IMG/VR virus record: IMGVR_UViG_3300025769_000199
Location: 1-48,721 of that record
Direction: 5' to 3' (one strand)
Origin: a virus
DNA length: 48,721 bases
The notes under the pieces were generated by a model. It had not been told where the DNA came from. It worked only from the letters and a program-made list of their open reading frames with translations, and did no database searches. Below, in pieces: positions 11,698-20,622 of this stretch (positions are counted from its first letter, which is position 1; each line of letters opens with the position of its first letter). The position numbers and the translations under genes were made by a program.

Positions 11698-12440
11698 TTT
11701 CACCAAAAGTAGATTTAATCAAAAATACTATTGCAAGGGGACAGAACATTGTTCATCCCTATGATTTTGAAATCATCTTACCCACTGGACCAACTACTAC
11801 AGTGTCCGCTCCCAATCGAACTGAAGCAATTCGAGAAAGAGAAGGACTGGAAAAGAAATTTAGATTCAGTAAACAGAACGTATTGGACATGAATGTGGCA
11901 GTGCGTTCCTTTACTTTACCTTCACGAACATCATCCAAACAGTCGGTGTATTATGGTGGACCTCTTCGTCAGTTTCCTTACATTTCAACTTACGATGGTG
12001 AAATCAACATGACTCTGTTGATGAGAAGAAATGATCCACTGCTATATGCTTTTCACGCATGGCAGTCGCTGGGGGTTTCACCAAGTTCAGGTACACTGAC
12101 ATATCAAGACGACTATACTACCGATATGACAATATTGATTCGATCAGTTACTAAGCAGGGAGTGGGACCGGTTCCTGCTTCTTCCCAATTAGGAACGCCG
12201 GGAAGTCCAACCCTGCAATATAATCTATCTAATGTCTGGTGTGAGTCTATCGGTCAAGTTCAGATGTCAAACGAATCTGCTAACGAAGCTCTGCTCTACA
12301 ACATCATCTTATGTTACAGAGATTTTACGACATCCACATTCGATGGTCCAGTTGAGCCAGGTGGAATACCAATGGATGTAAGAAGTGATCTTAACGATGT
12401 CACACCAAGTAACAATCCACAACAGATAGGTAACCAATGA
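11694..12440 (+). CDS. 54: Baseplate tail-tube initiator, gp54-like
   Basis: A 248-residue protein (T4 gp54: 320). It has the tail-tube fold signature seen in initiators: a conserved strand pair (MNVAVRSFTLPSR), then YGGPLRQFPYISTYDGEINMTLLMRRNDPLLYAFHAW, then a strand before the end (NEALLYNIILCYRDF). The T4 pattern of a tube-like domain whose centre reads R-x-x-D-P is matched. It would sit on the baseplate hub and prime tube assembly. The start overlaps the upstream stop (ATGA), and the next gene overlaps in the same way. The order gp54-gp48 is as in T4, though inverted. Assignment between gp54 and gp48 rests on pattern and size. Confidence 0.7.
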   Translation: MISPKVDLIKNTIARGQNIVHPYDFEIILPTGPTTTVSAPNRTEAIREREGLEKKFRFSKQNVLDMNVAVRSFTLPSRTSSKQSVYYGGPLRQFPYISTYDGEINMTLLMRRNDPLLYAFHAWQSLGVSPSSGTLTYQDDYTTDMTILIRSVTKQGVGPVPASSQLGTPGSPTLQYNLSNVWCESIGQVQMSNESANEALLYNIILCYRDFTTSTFDGPVEPGGIPMDVRSDLNDVTPSNNPQQIGNQ

Positions 12441-13417
12441 GAACAATAGTTTTTCCATCCACGATAACGAAAACATCGCCGGCTATGATACGCTTTCGAT
12501 TCTTCGATAGTCAAAAACCAAATCCCGACGAACCAACTGCAACTATAGTTTTACCTTCGCCTCTTGCACTGAGCAACAACTATAATGTTTCGTTTGATGA
12601 TCTCGAAGCTGGTTTGTTTGAAAGGGCGTTGGAGACTTTTATTCGTACTACTTCCGATATAGCTGGCGTAGTTACATCAGGACAATCTGGTACTGATAAG
12701 GTTTTAAATTCAGTAGACGCAATAACAGATGGTGCTGGAGAACTGATTGGTTCTTTGTTCGGTGGAACGTCAATAGTACGAAGAGCCATTGGCGGAAACC
12801 TAAACAAGAGAAACGAACTGGTAATCAACAAACCACAGAACAGAAGTTTTAACATGCGGTTTCAGTTGGTTCCTACGAATAAAGAAGAAGCAAATTCAAT
12901 TCAAGAAATCGTGAACACTTTTAAAATTGCAATGCACCCGCCGACCAATAACGAATTATCCGACACGAATGGTGCCGGGGATAGAATAAACAAAGCAGTA
13001 TTCTTCCTGAACCCCGCAAGAGTAAAGGTAGATTTCCTCTTTAGAGATGCGGTAAAAGAAGGAGATAATTTTGACTTTAGTACGGACAATGTAAACCGAA
13101 GAATATTTTCTACTTCATTTTGTTTTCTAAGTAACTTGGATGTGAACTACCACAACGCCGGCGCTCCCTCGTATTTCAGTGATGGTCAACCTGGCAACAT
13201 GGCATTTTCAGTTCAGATGACAGAGGTGCATCCGAATAGTAGAGAGATGATAAACAGAATTGATCTGGGAAGTAGAGACCCATTTGGCAAATTTGCTGAC
13301 AGTGCCGATGTAACATCTGACGCGGCGGCAAGACTCCAAGGAACTTTCCTCGGAAACTTTGTTTCGTCGTCAAATGATTTCCTTGGTCAAAACCCCGAAG
13401 ACGATAGGAGTAATTGA
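12437..13417 (+). CDS. 48: Baseplate tail-tube cap gp48-like
   Basis: A 326-residue protein (T4 gp48: 364). It has a beta N-terminus, a Ser/Gly helical region with hydrophobic residues (DGAGELIGSLFGG), then NKPQNRSFNMRFQLVPTNKEEANSIQEIVNTFK, FLNPARVKVDFLFR, and a final LSNLDVNYHNAGA...MAFSVQMTEVHPNSREMINR. The last segment matches the C-terminal tube-like domain of gp48 (strand, short loop, strand, E-x-x-x-x-x-R). The protein caps the tube end at the baseplate. It overlaps both neighbours by four bases. Confidence 0.78.
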   Translation: MRTIVFPSTITKTSPAMIRFRFFDSQKPNPDEPTATIVLPSPLALSNNYNVSFDDLEAGLFERALETFIRTTSDIAGVVTSGQSGTDKVLNSVDAITDGAGELIGSLFGGTSIVRRAIGGNLNKRNELVINKPQNRSFNMRFQLVPTNKEEANSIQEIVNTFKIAMHPPTNNELSDTNGAGDRINKAVFFLNPARVKVDFLFRDAVKEGDNFDFSTDNVNRRIFSTSFCFLSNLDVNYHNAGAPSYFSDGQPGNMAFSVQMTEVHPNSREMINRIDLGSRDPFGKFADSADVTSDAAARLQGTFLGNFVSSSNDFLGQNPEDDRSN

Positions 13418-14256
13418 TGTCATTTTACTTTGAAAATTATCCAGTAATTGATTATGAATACTCTCCCGGTGTTTTAAAAAAATCGGTTGATATTCTACGA
13501 AGAACTGATATAACCAATCAGCTCCTAAACACAAACGAATATAAAACTCGCCTTCTTCGTGATGGAGAAACACCTCAGAGTGCCGCGATGAAATACTACA
13601 ATGATGTCAGTCTATACTGGTCCTTCTTTATCACAAACCGACTAATCAATCCGTTCTACGATTGGCCTGCCAGTTACGAAAAGTTAAACAAACGAATAGA
13701 CTCTAAGTATGCAGGTGTTTCACTTTACGTTACCGAGAACTCAAACGGTCTTACGATGGACACCCAGTCCGCAGCGAGTTCGTATTCTATCGGTGATACG
13801 GTAAACGTCAGTGCCGGAAGTGACAAGGTTGTGACTACTCTAGTAGATTATGATAGAACAACAGGACACATGCGACTAAGTGGTGCTGAAGATTTGATTG
13901 GAGAAACTGTTTCCGGTTGGACGATCACGGATATAACGGGTTCCAAGAAAATGTATGTTGGTCGAAAGATAGATCAGTCTAGATTATCACTTCACCACTT
14001 CAGAGACATTGCATTATCTTCTGAAACAAACTCAATTGATGTATATCGATCACCTCTTACCCTGATCGGTGCTGCCCGATATATCGACGTATACTTAACT
14101 GGTTCGTCTACCGCAATTACAAACGACGGTGCGAGTATCATCACAAATGAAAAATTTGAAACAGAGATAAACGACCGAAACCGAAATATAAGAGTTTATA
14201 GTGTTGCTATCATAAAAACAATACAAGATAAACTTAAAGAGGTTATTAATCTATAA
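13414..14256 (+). CDS. 53: Baseplate wedge protein gp53
   Basis: A 280-residue protein (T4 gp53: 196). Family hallmarks are the N-terminal MSFYFENYPVIDY, RTDITNQLLN, then the LysM-like segment RLLRDGETPQSAAMKYYND, then LYWSFFITNRLINPFYDWP. T4 gp53 likewise has an A-x-x-x-Y-x-(N/D) ... YWVLL...DPYYGW region. An inserted beta domain of about 80 residues (residues 110-190) makes it longer than T4. The C-terminal helix (RNIRVYSVAIIKTIQDKLKEVI) matches the end of the T4 protein. It joins wedges into the baseplate ring. Confidence 0.85.
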   Translation: MMSFYFENYPVIDYEYSPGVLKKSVDILRRTDITNQLLNTNEYKTRLLRDGETPQSAAMKYYNDVSLYWSFFITNRLINPFYDWPASYEKLNKRIDSKYAGVSLYVTENSNGLTMDTQSAASSYSIGDTVNVSAGSDKVVTTLVDYDRTTGHMRLSGAEDLIGETVSGWTITDITGSKKMYVGRKIDQSRLSLHHFRDIALSSETNSIDVYRSPLTLIGAARYIDVYLTGSSTAITNDGASIITNEKFETEINDRNRNIRVYSVAIIKTIQDKLKEVINL

Positions 14257-15695
14257 TGGCAAGAGTATCTGATAACCTTCGAAAAACAATAATGACAGTT
14301 CCCATCGGTAAATTCGAGGGTGCATCTATAACTATAGTTTCTGCGGAAGACAATGAAGCTATCGTTGAGACGGGCGGAAATGTCGAACCTAGAATTGTAA
14401 GTATCACTCTAAATGAAAGTATTTTTCAACCATTCATTGTTGGTACGGTTATTCTGGATATCCCGAATGGTTACCTAGAAGAAAACAAAACCAGAATTAC
14501 ATCACAGGATATTCTGTTGATGGATATTGCTACTTTTGTTTCCTTAGAAAAAACAGATGCAATTCCCGGTAAAAAATTGCAAGAGAGTTTTATCATATAC
14601 AATACATCCAAATCATCCAGTAGTGAAAAGACTACGAGGTATAGACTTGATATTGTTACTCCCGAAGGATTCAAGGACTCGACCACCCGAGTAGTGAAGT
14701 CGTTTAGTAAAAAGAAAAGATCAGAAATTGTATCAAGTATTTACACTGACTACATTCTTGAGGACAAGAGATTGGATGCAGGATCGGGCAATCTCAGTTT
14801 TGTGACTGAAACACTTGGGTCTGATTTTTCATGTGTCTTGCCAAATTGGAGTCCATCGAAGTGTATATCATGGTTGACGAATGGATCAATCGATTCAAAG
14901 AACGAAGACTGTGCGAACTTCTTTTTCTTTCAGAGATTCAACGACAGAGGTAGAGTGGAATCCGTTTTCACTTCCTTTACCGACATGATAAAAGAACCAG
15001 TCGTTGGTACGAACGACGATAAGACATCTGGTTACATTGTTGACATACTGTATGACGCAGAAGATCCAATAGAAGCACACATACGGGAAAGAAGAACGGT
15101 GAAGGGAACGACGGTTGTTCCGGATATGAACAGCAGCAAATACAATGCGTTTGGTACTTGGGGAGGCACGTTATACTTTTACGATCAGACTCGCAAAAAA
15201 TATTTTGAAAAGGTATACAATTATAAAGACGATGCACCTGAACCATTCGTGGATCCGAACACCAAAAAGTTTATAGAAGAAGATAATGACATAATCACGA
15301 ACAGATTGGGTTCACCCAACTCGTTTAAGGCATTCTTACCAAAACAAAAATACTTGTTCAGTGACGATGAGAAAAACAAAGGTGTTGATAAGAAGGAAGA
15401 TTGGTTAGATTTAGTATACACTCAGCGAAACCTGAACATTTACTTTCCACTTGAAATAAATATTGTAGGTGATACTAACCGCAGAGTAGGAGAATGTGTG
15501 ATGTTCTCAGATATGCAGGTGAGGAATTTAACCAAAGACCAAAGTTCTTACACTTCACATGACGAAGAGGGAAGGTCTCTGGGTGGCAAGTATTTAATCT
15601 CTGATGTAGAACACAGATTCATTTTTGAATCTACTTCAGTCAATCAGGAATACACAACCAAACTTACGTTGATGCGAGATGGGGCTCCGAAATAA
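14256..15695 (+). CDS. 27: Baseplate hub protein, gp27-like
   Basis: A 479-residue protein (T4 gp27: 391). The N-terminal beta domain shows GASITIVSAED and NESIFQPFIVGTVILDIPNG, typical of hub domain I. A middle region has KCISWLTNGS...NFFFFQRFNDRGRVESVFTSF, the F-F-F-(F/Y)-x-x-(F/Y) core of gp27-like hubs. The C-terminus is GGKYLISDVEHRFIF...YTTKLTLMRDG. The protein would form the trimeric hub holding the spike gp5, whose gene follows directly (stop and start overlap as TAATG). Called by pattern and place. Confidence 0.7.
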   Translation: MARVSDNLRKTIMTVPIGKFEGASITIVSAEDNEAIVETGGNVEPRIVSITLNESIFQPFIVGTVILDIPNGYLEENKTRITSQDILLMDIATFVSLEKTDAIPGKKLQESFIIYNTSKSSSSEKTTRYRLDIVTPEGFKDSTTRVVKSFSKKKRSEIVSSIYTDYILEDKRLDAGSGNLSFVTETLGSDFSCVLPNWSPSKCISWLTNGSIDSKNEDCANFFFFQRFNDRGRVESVFTSFTDMIKEPVVGTNDDKTSGYIVDILYDAEDPIEAHIRERRTVKGTTVVPDMNSSKYNAFGTWGGTLYFYDQTRKKYFEKVYNYKDDAPEPFVDPNTKKFIEEDNDIITNRLGSPNSFKAFLPKQKYLFSDDEKNKGVDKKEDWLDLVYTQRNLNIYFPLEINIVGDTNRRVGECVMFSDMQVRNLTKDQSSYTSHDEEGRSLGGKYLISDVEHRFIFESTSVNQEYTTKLTLMRDGAPK

Positions 15696-17344
15696 TGCAC
15701 GAATTGTTTAAATCAAATTCTTTTATATGGTGGCAGGGTGTTGTCGAGGATAGAAAAGATCCACAACGACTTGGTAGGTGTAGGGTTCGTATATTTGGTT
15801 ATCATGATAAAGATAAAAATCTTATTCCAACCGCTCAGTTGCCTTGGGCTTCACCAGTAACGCCTGTCAATTCTGCTTCGACTAGTGGTATCGGTGAAAC
15901 GCCGGTCGGACCAGTTCCCGGTACTCACGTTTTCGGTTTCTTCCGAGACGGCGAAAATGCACAGATGCCAGTTATAATGGGAACCATTCCCGGTATTCCG
16001 GAGGATGCGCCGGATGTTAGTGATCCATCAAAAGCTGGTTATCAAGATCCGGGTGAAAGATACCCTCTTGATTCTGAGGAACATGGACTTAACGAATCTG
16101 ATGTTACTCGGCTTGCTCGTTACCGATGGGAAAACGAAGAAGGGGTAGAAGAAACAGAAGATGAACTTCCTCCCGTAGTTCAAGATAAAATTGACAATCG
16201 AGTAAAGAATGTTCCAGTCGCAAACGGACACGGTTCCTACAGTGAACCACCAACACCGTTCGATGCAAAGTATCCTTACAACCATGTCATCACCAGTGAG
16301 TCCGGTCACATCATCGAACGCGACGACACACCCGGTAAAGAACGCACACATGACTACCACAGATCTGGAACATTCACAGAGGTTCATCCATTCGGTACAA
16401 AGGTTGCCAAAGTAGTTAGAGACAACTACGAATTTATATTGGGCGACAACTACATCAACATCAAGAAATTGATTCCAAGTGATGAAGGTTCACTTGGCGG
16501 TAATCTGTTTCTGAATATCGAAGGCGATGTCTATGAATTTGTTCAGGGTAATGTTGAACGACAGGTGAACGGAAGTGTAAGAGAAATGATTCGAGGAAAC
16601 TATGATACGTTCGTCAACGGGGACAGGACGATTGGCGTTTCCGGATCATATGCCGAATCAATTAACGGTGACATGACGGTTGAGTGTTTCAACGAACTAT
16701 TCCACACCAGAGGAAAGAGTAAGAAATATTCTGAAGACGAAGTAACTATAGACAGTGCCAAGACCATTAACATAACAACGATGGGTGGCAACATTGGACT
16801 ATATTCCATTCCACATGCAGTCGGGGGATTCTTTCCAGGCGTGAAGAGTGGTAATGTGTTCATCAATGCCGGAAGTTCGATTTCGGCAACGGCTCGTCAG
16901 AACTTGAATATAATATCCACAAGTGGTAGTGTTGCTCTAAACGCTCAACAGGGCGGTTTGAGTCTTCTAGCGAATCGTTCCATGTTAATGAAGACATCAA
17001 TGGGCGAAATGGTGGTAAACGCTGCAACTACACTTGATATGATTTCTGGAATGAATATGAAACTCGAAACCTCTGCGTTATGCACTCAACGGTTTGGGAG
17101 TTTAGATACTCTTATTGATCTCAGTCACTTCCACAAGTCTCCTAGTTATGTAAGAGAAACAGACTATGACACAATAAACACATCAACTAGAATCGTGACA
17201 GGAAGCAGTTTGACAGAAGTATTCGATAGTGAAATTAATTTCTTATCTCAAGGTGATTACTTCATGGGTTCTAATGGTGGAACGAAAATAAACTCCTCAG
17301 CGAATATCGATATAACTACAGGTGGACTCTTAAACCTCAACTGA
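15695..17344 (+). CDS. 5: Central spike gp5-like, without lysozyme domain
   Basis: A 549-residue protein (T4 gp5: 575). Residues 1 to about 110 form the gp5/VgrG OB fold: FIWWQGVVEDRKDPQRLGRCRVRIFGYH and VPGTHVFGFFRDGENAQMPVIMGTIPG. An acidic linker follows. From about residue 190 comes the spike: ITSESGHIIERDDTPG, then beta-helix repeats such as GDVYEFVQGNVERQVNGSV and NGDRTIGVSGSYAESINGD, ending GGLLNLN. No T4-type lysozyme domain lies between the OB fold and the beta helix. It is the membrane-piercing spike, with the PAAR protein encoded later as its tip. Confidence 0.85.
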   Translation: MHELFKSNSFIWWQGVVEDRKDPQRLGRCRVRIFGYHDKDKNLIPTAQLPWASPVTPVNSASTSGIGETPVGPVPGTHVFGFFRDGENAQMPVIMGTIPGIPEDAPDVSDPSKAGYQDPGERYPLDSEEHGLNESDVTRLARYRWENEEGVEETEDELPPVVQDKIDNRVKNVPVANGHGSYSEPPTPFDAKYPYNHVITSESGHIIERDDTPGKERTHDYHRSGTFTEVHPFGTKVAKVVRDNYEFILGDNYINIKKLIPSDEGSLGGNLFLNIEGDVYEFVQGNVERQVNGSVREMIRGNYDTFVNGDRTIGVSGSYAESINGDMTVECFNELFHTRGKSKKYSEDEVTIDSAKTINITTMGGNIGLYSIPHAVGGFFPGVKSGNVFINAGSSISATARQNLNIISTSGSVALNAQQGGLSLLANRSMLMKTSMGEMVVNAATTLDMISGMNMKLETSALCTQRFGSLDTLIDLSHFHKSPSYVRETDYDTINTSTRIVTGSSLTEVFDSEINFLSQGDYFMGSNGGTKINSSANIDITTGGLLNLN

Positions 17345-17356
17345 TAAGGAAACTGT

Positions 17357-18355
17357 ATGTCTTGCGAAGATTGCGAAAATAAATTTCCCGATAGAACAGT
17401 AGATCAGAACTGTTCTGATGGTATTAGTGATGCTGGATTAGTCAGCAACGAAGAAGCTTCGGTTGGTCCTACCGCCGTTGGTTTGGATGCCATATCATAT
17501 GTCTCGAATGCTGTTCGTAATATAAGCAAGCGTTTCGGTAAAGTTCAACCGGGTATCTATCTCACGGACGAACAAGCAGATGGGTTAAATTCAGAAATTG
17601 GTGTTATCTTTGACGATCTAGAAAACAATATGGAAAATATTGTAAATCAAATTACACAGAGATCTGAAGAGATAAACGATCAAGTTAAAAACAAATCAGA
17701 TGATTGTGAAAATTTATTCGATGGGTTTGAGATTGAAGTTCCTTTCGGCATGGACTGGGTTAACCCGCTTTCATTTTCTACACTACTCAAAGTAGGTAAC
17801 TGTAGGTTAAACTTGGGATGTCAGTTCTGTGATTTGCCCGGTGACATAAACATTCCACCGTTCCCCGGAATACCCTCTTGTAATTTTATTGAAGAGATTG
17901 ATGACATCTGCGGCGTAGAGTTTTTGAATCCGTTTGCAACTGTTCAAAATGTTGTAAATGGATTTCAATTGTTTGCCACCAAGGTCGGACAGTTCGCTTA
18001 TGCGTTCTTCGATCTCGTAAATCTGGCGACTGGATTCTTGGGAAGATGTATTATGAGAATTTTGAATTGCCTTTCTAAATTCTTTGCTGATCTAAATTTT
18101 GATTTAGGTTTAAACAACATCGGTTCAAAAACAAGAGAAACAATTGCGGTAACCAGTGCAGTTCTGATTGGTACGTTTGCAAAACTCAATACTATATTCA
18201 TAACCATACAAGAAATTATCAAGGGTGCTGTCTTTGAATTATTCCGATTCATTCAAGATGTTCTTAGTCTTTGTGATCCATGTAAACTCACACAAGCTAT
18301 CACCAATCCTGCAACTATACCGGAAATTCCAAGCTTTGGTGGTCTTTTAGACTGA
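17357..18355 (+). CDS. Cys-rich virion protein of unknown function
   Basis: A 332-residue protein between the spike and gp25, with AAGGA at 17346-17350. The N-terminus (MSCEDCENKFPDRTVDQNC) and middle (NCRLNLGCQFCDLPG, DICGVEF, CIMRILNC, LCDPCKL) hold more than a dozen cysteines. The C-terminal half has long hydrophobic helical stretches (AYAFFDLVNLATGFL and TAVLIGTFAKL-type). It starts in a typical late-gene context and lies inside the baseplate operon, so it is probably a virion protein. I recognise no T4 counterpart. Disulfide or metal binding is possible. Confidence 0.8.
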   Translation: MSCEDCENKFPDRTVDQNCSDGISDAGLVSNEEASVGPTAVGLDAISYVSNAVRNISKRFGKVQPGIYLTDEQADGLNSEIGVIFDDLENNMENIVNQITQRSEEINDQVKNKSDDCENLFDGFEIEVPFGMDWVNPLSFSTLLKVGNCRLNLGCQFCDLPGDINIPPFPGIPSCNFIEEIDDICGVEFLNPFATVQNVVNGFQLFATKVGQFAYAFFDLVNLATGFLGRCIMRILNCLSKFFADLNFDLGLNNIGSKTRETIAVTSAVLIGTFAKLNTIFITIQEIIKGAVFELFRFIQDVLSLCDPCKLTQAITNPATIPEIPSFGGLLD

Positions 18356-18374
18356 TACATAGTAGGGAGAAAAT

Positions 18375-18761
18375 ATGCCTTCAAGAACAGTAGATTTAGA
18401 TTTAAACTTTTCGAAAAATCCGATTACCTCGGATGTTTCGTTGTTGGTTAATAATAATGCCATAAAAAGAAGTCTAAAGAATCTAGTATTTTTCAATCTG
18501 TTGGAAAAACCATTCAACCCCCAGATAAATGCTGGACTTCGTTCTTTACTTTTTGAGTTGAATGATCCTTTTATTCAACTAGATATAGAGGAAAGATTAA
18601 AAACATTGATTGAAAAGTATGAACCCAGAGTCACTTTACAGAGACTCAAGTTTGACGAAAACAGATTCGATAAGAATTCGTTGGATCTAACGATTTATTT
18701 TTCCGTTTCCGGTCAAGATAACATAGACGGTACAACTGTCACAATCAAGAGAGTACGATAA
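18375..18761 (+). CDS. 25: Baseplate wedge protein gp25
   Basis: A 128-residue protein (T4 gp25: 132), with GGGAG at 18365-18369. The gp25/lysozyme-like family pattern is plain: DLDLNFSKNPITSDVSLLVNNNAIKRSLKNLVF...KPFNPQINAGLRSLLFEL, then the conserved KYEPRVTLQRL, where the EPR motif sits at the wedge core, and a final strand LDLTIYFSV. It forms the inner baseplate core that contacts the sheath. The stop overlaps the gp6 start (TAATG). Confidence 0.95.
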   Translation: MPSRTVDLDLNFSKNPITSDVSLLVNNNAIKRSLKNLVFFNLLEKPFNPQINAGLRSLLFELNDPFIQLDIEERLKTLIEKYEPRVTLQRLKFDENRFDKNSLDLTIYFSVSGQDNIDGTTVTIKRVR

Positions 18762-20614
18762 TGGCTTCTAAAAATACATCACTACCAATCGACAGCCTTG
18801 ACTTCAATGATATCAAGGACAATCTAAAAACATATCTGTCTTCACAATCAGTGTTTTCTGGGTATAACTTTGAAGGTTCAGGTCTTAATGTTCTACTTGA
18901 CATTCTCGCCTACAACACACACTACCAAGCCTTCTACAACAACATGGCAATATCCGAAGCCTTTATCGACAGTGCAATCAAACCAGATTCAATCAACTCG
19001 TTACTTAAACTTTTAAACTACACACCACAGTCTAGAACTTCCGCGAAGTCAACAGTCAAGGTCATCTTTAGACCAACTTCAGCTGGAACTGTTCCTTATG
19101 GTGACGGTATCTTGCCGGATAAATCAACATTTTCCGCGACGATCGGTGATAATAACTTTACGTTTAAGAATCCAGATGCAGCAGAATTTAAGGCATGTGC
19201 CTACAACAGTAGTGGACAAGCAACTGAATGGATTACGGGTGATGTGGATATTTACGAAGGTACATTCTTCACATATGATCTGGTTTATGATTCACTAAAC
19301 GAGAGTGGATATGTTATCCCAGAGTTAAGTGTTGACAATCGATTCCTCAAAGTTTTTGTCAAGGACTCTCAAACAGAAGACAGTACCACAAGCAATGAGT
19401 GGTTTAGGTCTGATACGATTCTCGATGTTACCGATACAACAGAAACATATTTCTTACAAATCGGATTAAACCGATACTACGAAATAGAATTCGGTGACAA
19501 TGTAATCGGGAAACGACCAGATGATGGAAATATCATTTCAATTGAATACCTCAGATCAAAAGGTCAAAATGCAAACGGTGTAGGTGCTGGAGACGCAGTA
19601 GGATCCAGAGTCTTCTCACATACGGGTGATGATGGGACATTCGAGGTTGTAGTATCAACTGTAGCTACGGGCGGTGCTGAACGAGAACAATCTTCATTCT
19701 CTAAGAAAATTGGACCTAGATCTTTTCAGTCACAAAACAGACTAGTAACATCAGAAGATTACAGAACAGAAATTCTCAAACGATTCCAACAGTTGAAATC
19801 AGTTTTGGTTTACGGTGGTGAAGATGCAGACCCACCACAGTATGGAAAAGTTTTCGTAGTAGGCAACACAAAAAATGCCTTGGGACTTTCTGATGTAGAG
19901 AAAAATGACATTATCACCAACATCATCAAGACAAAAAATATCGTAGGAATCATTCCCGAGTTCGTCGATGCAGATTACACTTATATTAGACCAACCGTTG
20001 ATGTTCTAATCAATAATGCTTACACTGAGTTATCTTCACTTGGAGTAAAGTCGTTGGTCAGACAATCAATACAGGATTACACAGACAATCAACTAGAGGA
20101 CTTCGGTGAAAACTTCCGAGGTTCTACTGTAATTAAAAACATAATCGCCGTCAACCCATCGATCGTTTCCGTTAACATGACTGTTAACATGGAAAAGAGA
20201 ATTGATCCAACTGAATTCTTTGGAACACCAAAGGATTACACCGTAACATTCCCCGGTGGTATCTCGAAGAAACCCGGTCAGTCTAGCGTAGAGAGCAACG
20301 CCTTCGTCATTGGCGGTGTAAACACATATATTCAGGATGATACAAAGGGTACACTTCAACTTTATACACTAGATGTTTCCGGAAACAGAGTGATCTCAAA
20401 TGCAAATGCCGGTACGATTGATTACACAACTGGTAAACTAGATCTCAAACAGATAAATGTTCAAAGTATTCCGAACGATTCTTTCATTCGAGTTTACGGT
20501 TCCTCAACAAACAACGACGTAGAGGTATTAAGAAATCAAATTCTTGTTGTGGATGAAACAGATACAACTTCAGTTACCATAAACATGGGTCTTTCAAACG
20601 ACACTCCTGCCTGA
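18761..20614 (+). CDS. 6: Baseplate wedge protein gp6
   Basis: A 617-residue protein (T4 gp6: 660). It starts with NTSLPIDSLDFNDIKDNLKTYL...FSGYNFEGSGLNVLLDILAYNTHYQAFYNNM, the conserved gp6/J-like N-terminal helical domain. A middle beta domain follows (FLQIGLNRYYEIEFGDNVIGKRP), then RLVTSEDYRTEILKRF and EFVDADYTYIRPTVDVLIN of the gpJ-like core. In the baseplate gp6 makes the iris ring around the hub. The gene sits in the order gp25-gp6-gp7-gp8, as expected for a wedge operon. Confidence 0.93.
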   Translation: MASKNTSLPIDSLDFNDIKDNLKTYLSSQSVFSGYNFEGSGLNVLLDILAYNTHYQAFYNNMAISEAFIDSAIKPDSINSLLKLLNYTPQSRTSAKSTVKVIFRPTSAGTVPYGDGILPDKSTFSATIGDNNFTFKNPDAAEFKACAYNSSGQATEWITGDVDIYEGTFFTYDLVYDSLNESGYVIPELSVDNRFLKVFVKDSQTEDSTTSNEWFRSDTILDVTDTTETYFLQIGLNRYYEIEFGDNVIGKRPDDGNIISIEYLRSKGQNANGVGAGDAVGSRVFSHTGDDGTFEVVVSTVATGGAEREQSSFSKKIGPRSFQSQNRLVTSEDYRTEILKRFQQLKSVLVYGGEDADPPQYGKVFVVGNTKNALGLSDVEKNDIITNIIKTKNIVGIIPEFVDADYTYIRPTVDVLINNAYTELSSLGVKSLVRQSIQDYTDNQLEDFGENFRGSTVIKNIIAVNPSIVSVNMTVNMEKRIDPTEFFGTPKDYTVTFPGGISKKPGQSSVESNAFVIGGVNTYIQDDTKGTLQLYTLDVSGNRVISNANAGTIDYTTGKLDLKQINVQSIPNDSFIRVYGSSTNNDVEVLRNQILVVDETDTTSVTINMGLSNDTPA

Positions 20615-20622
20615 GAAAATAA

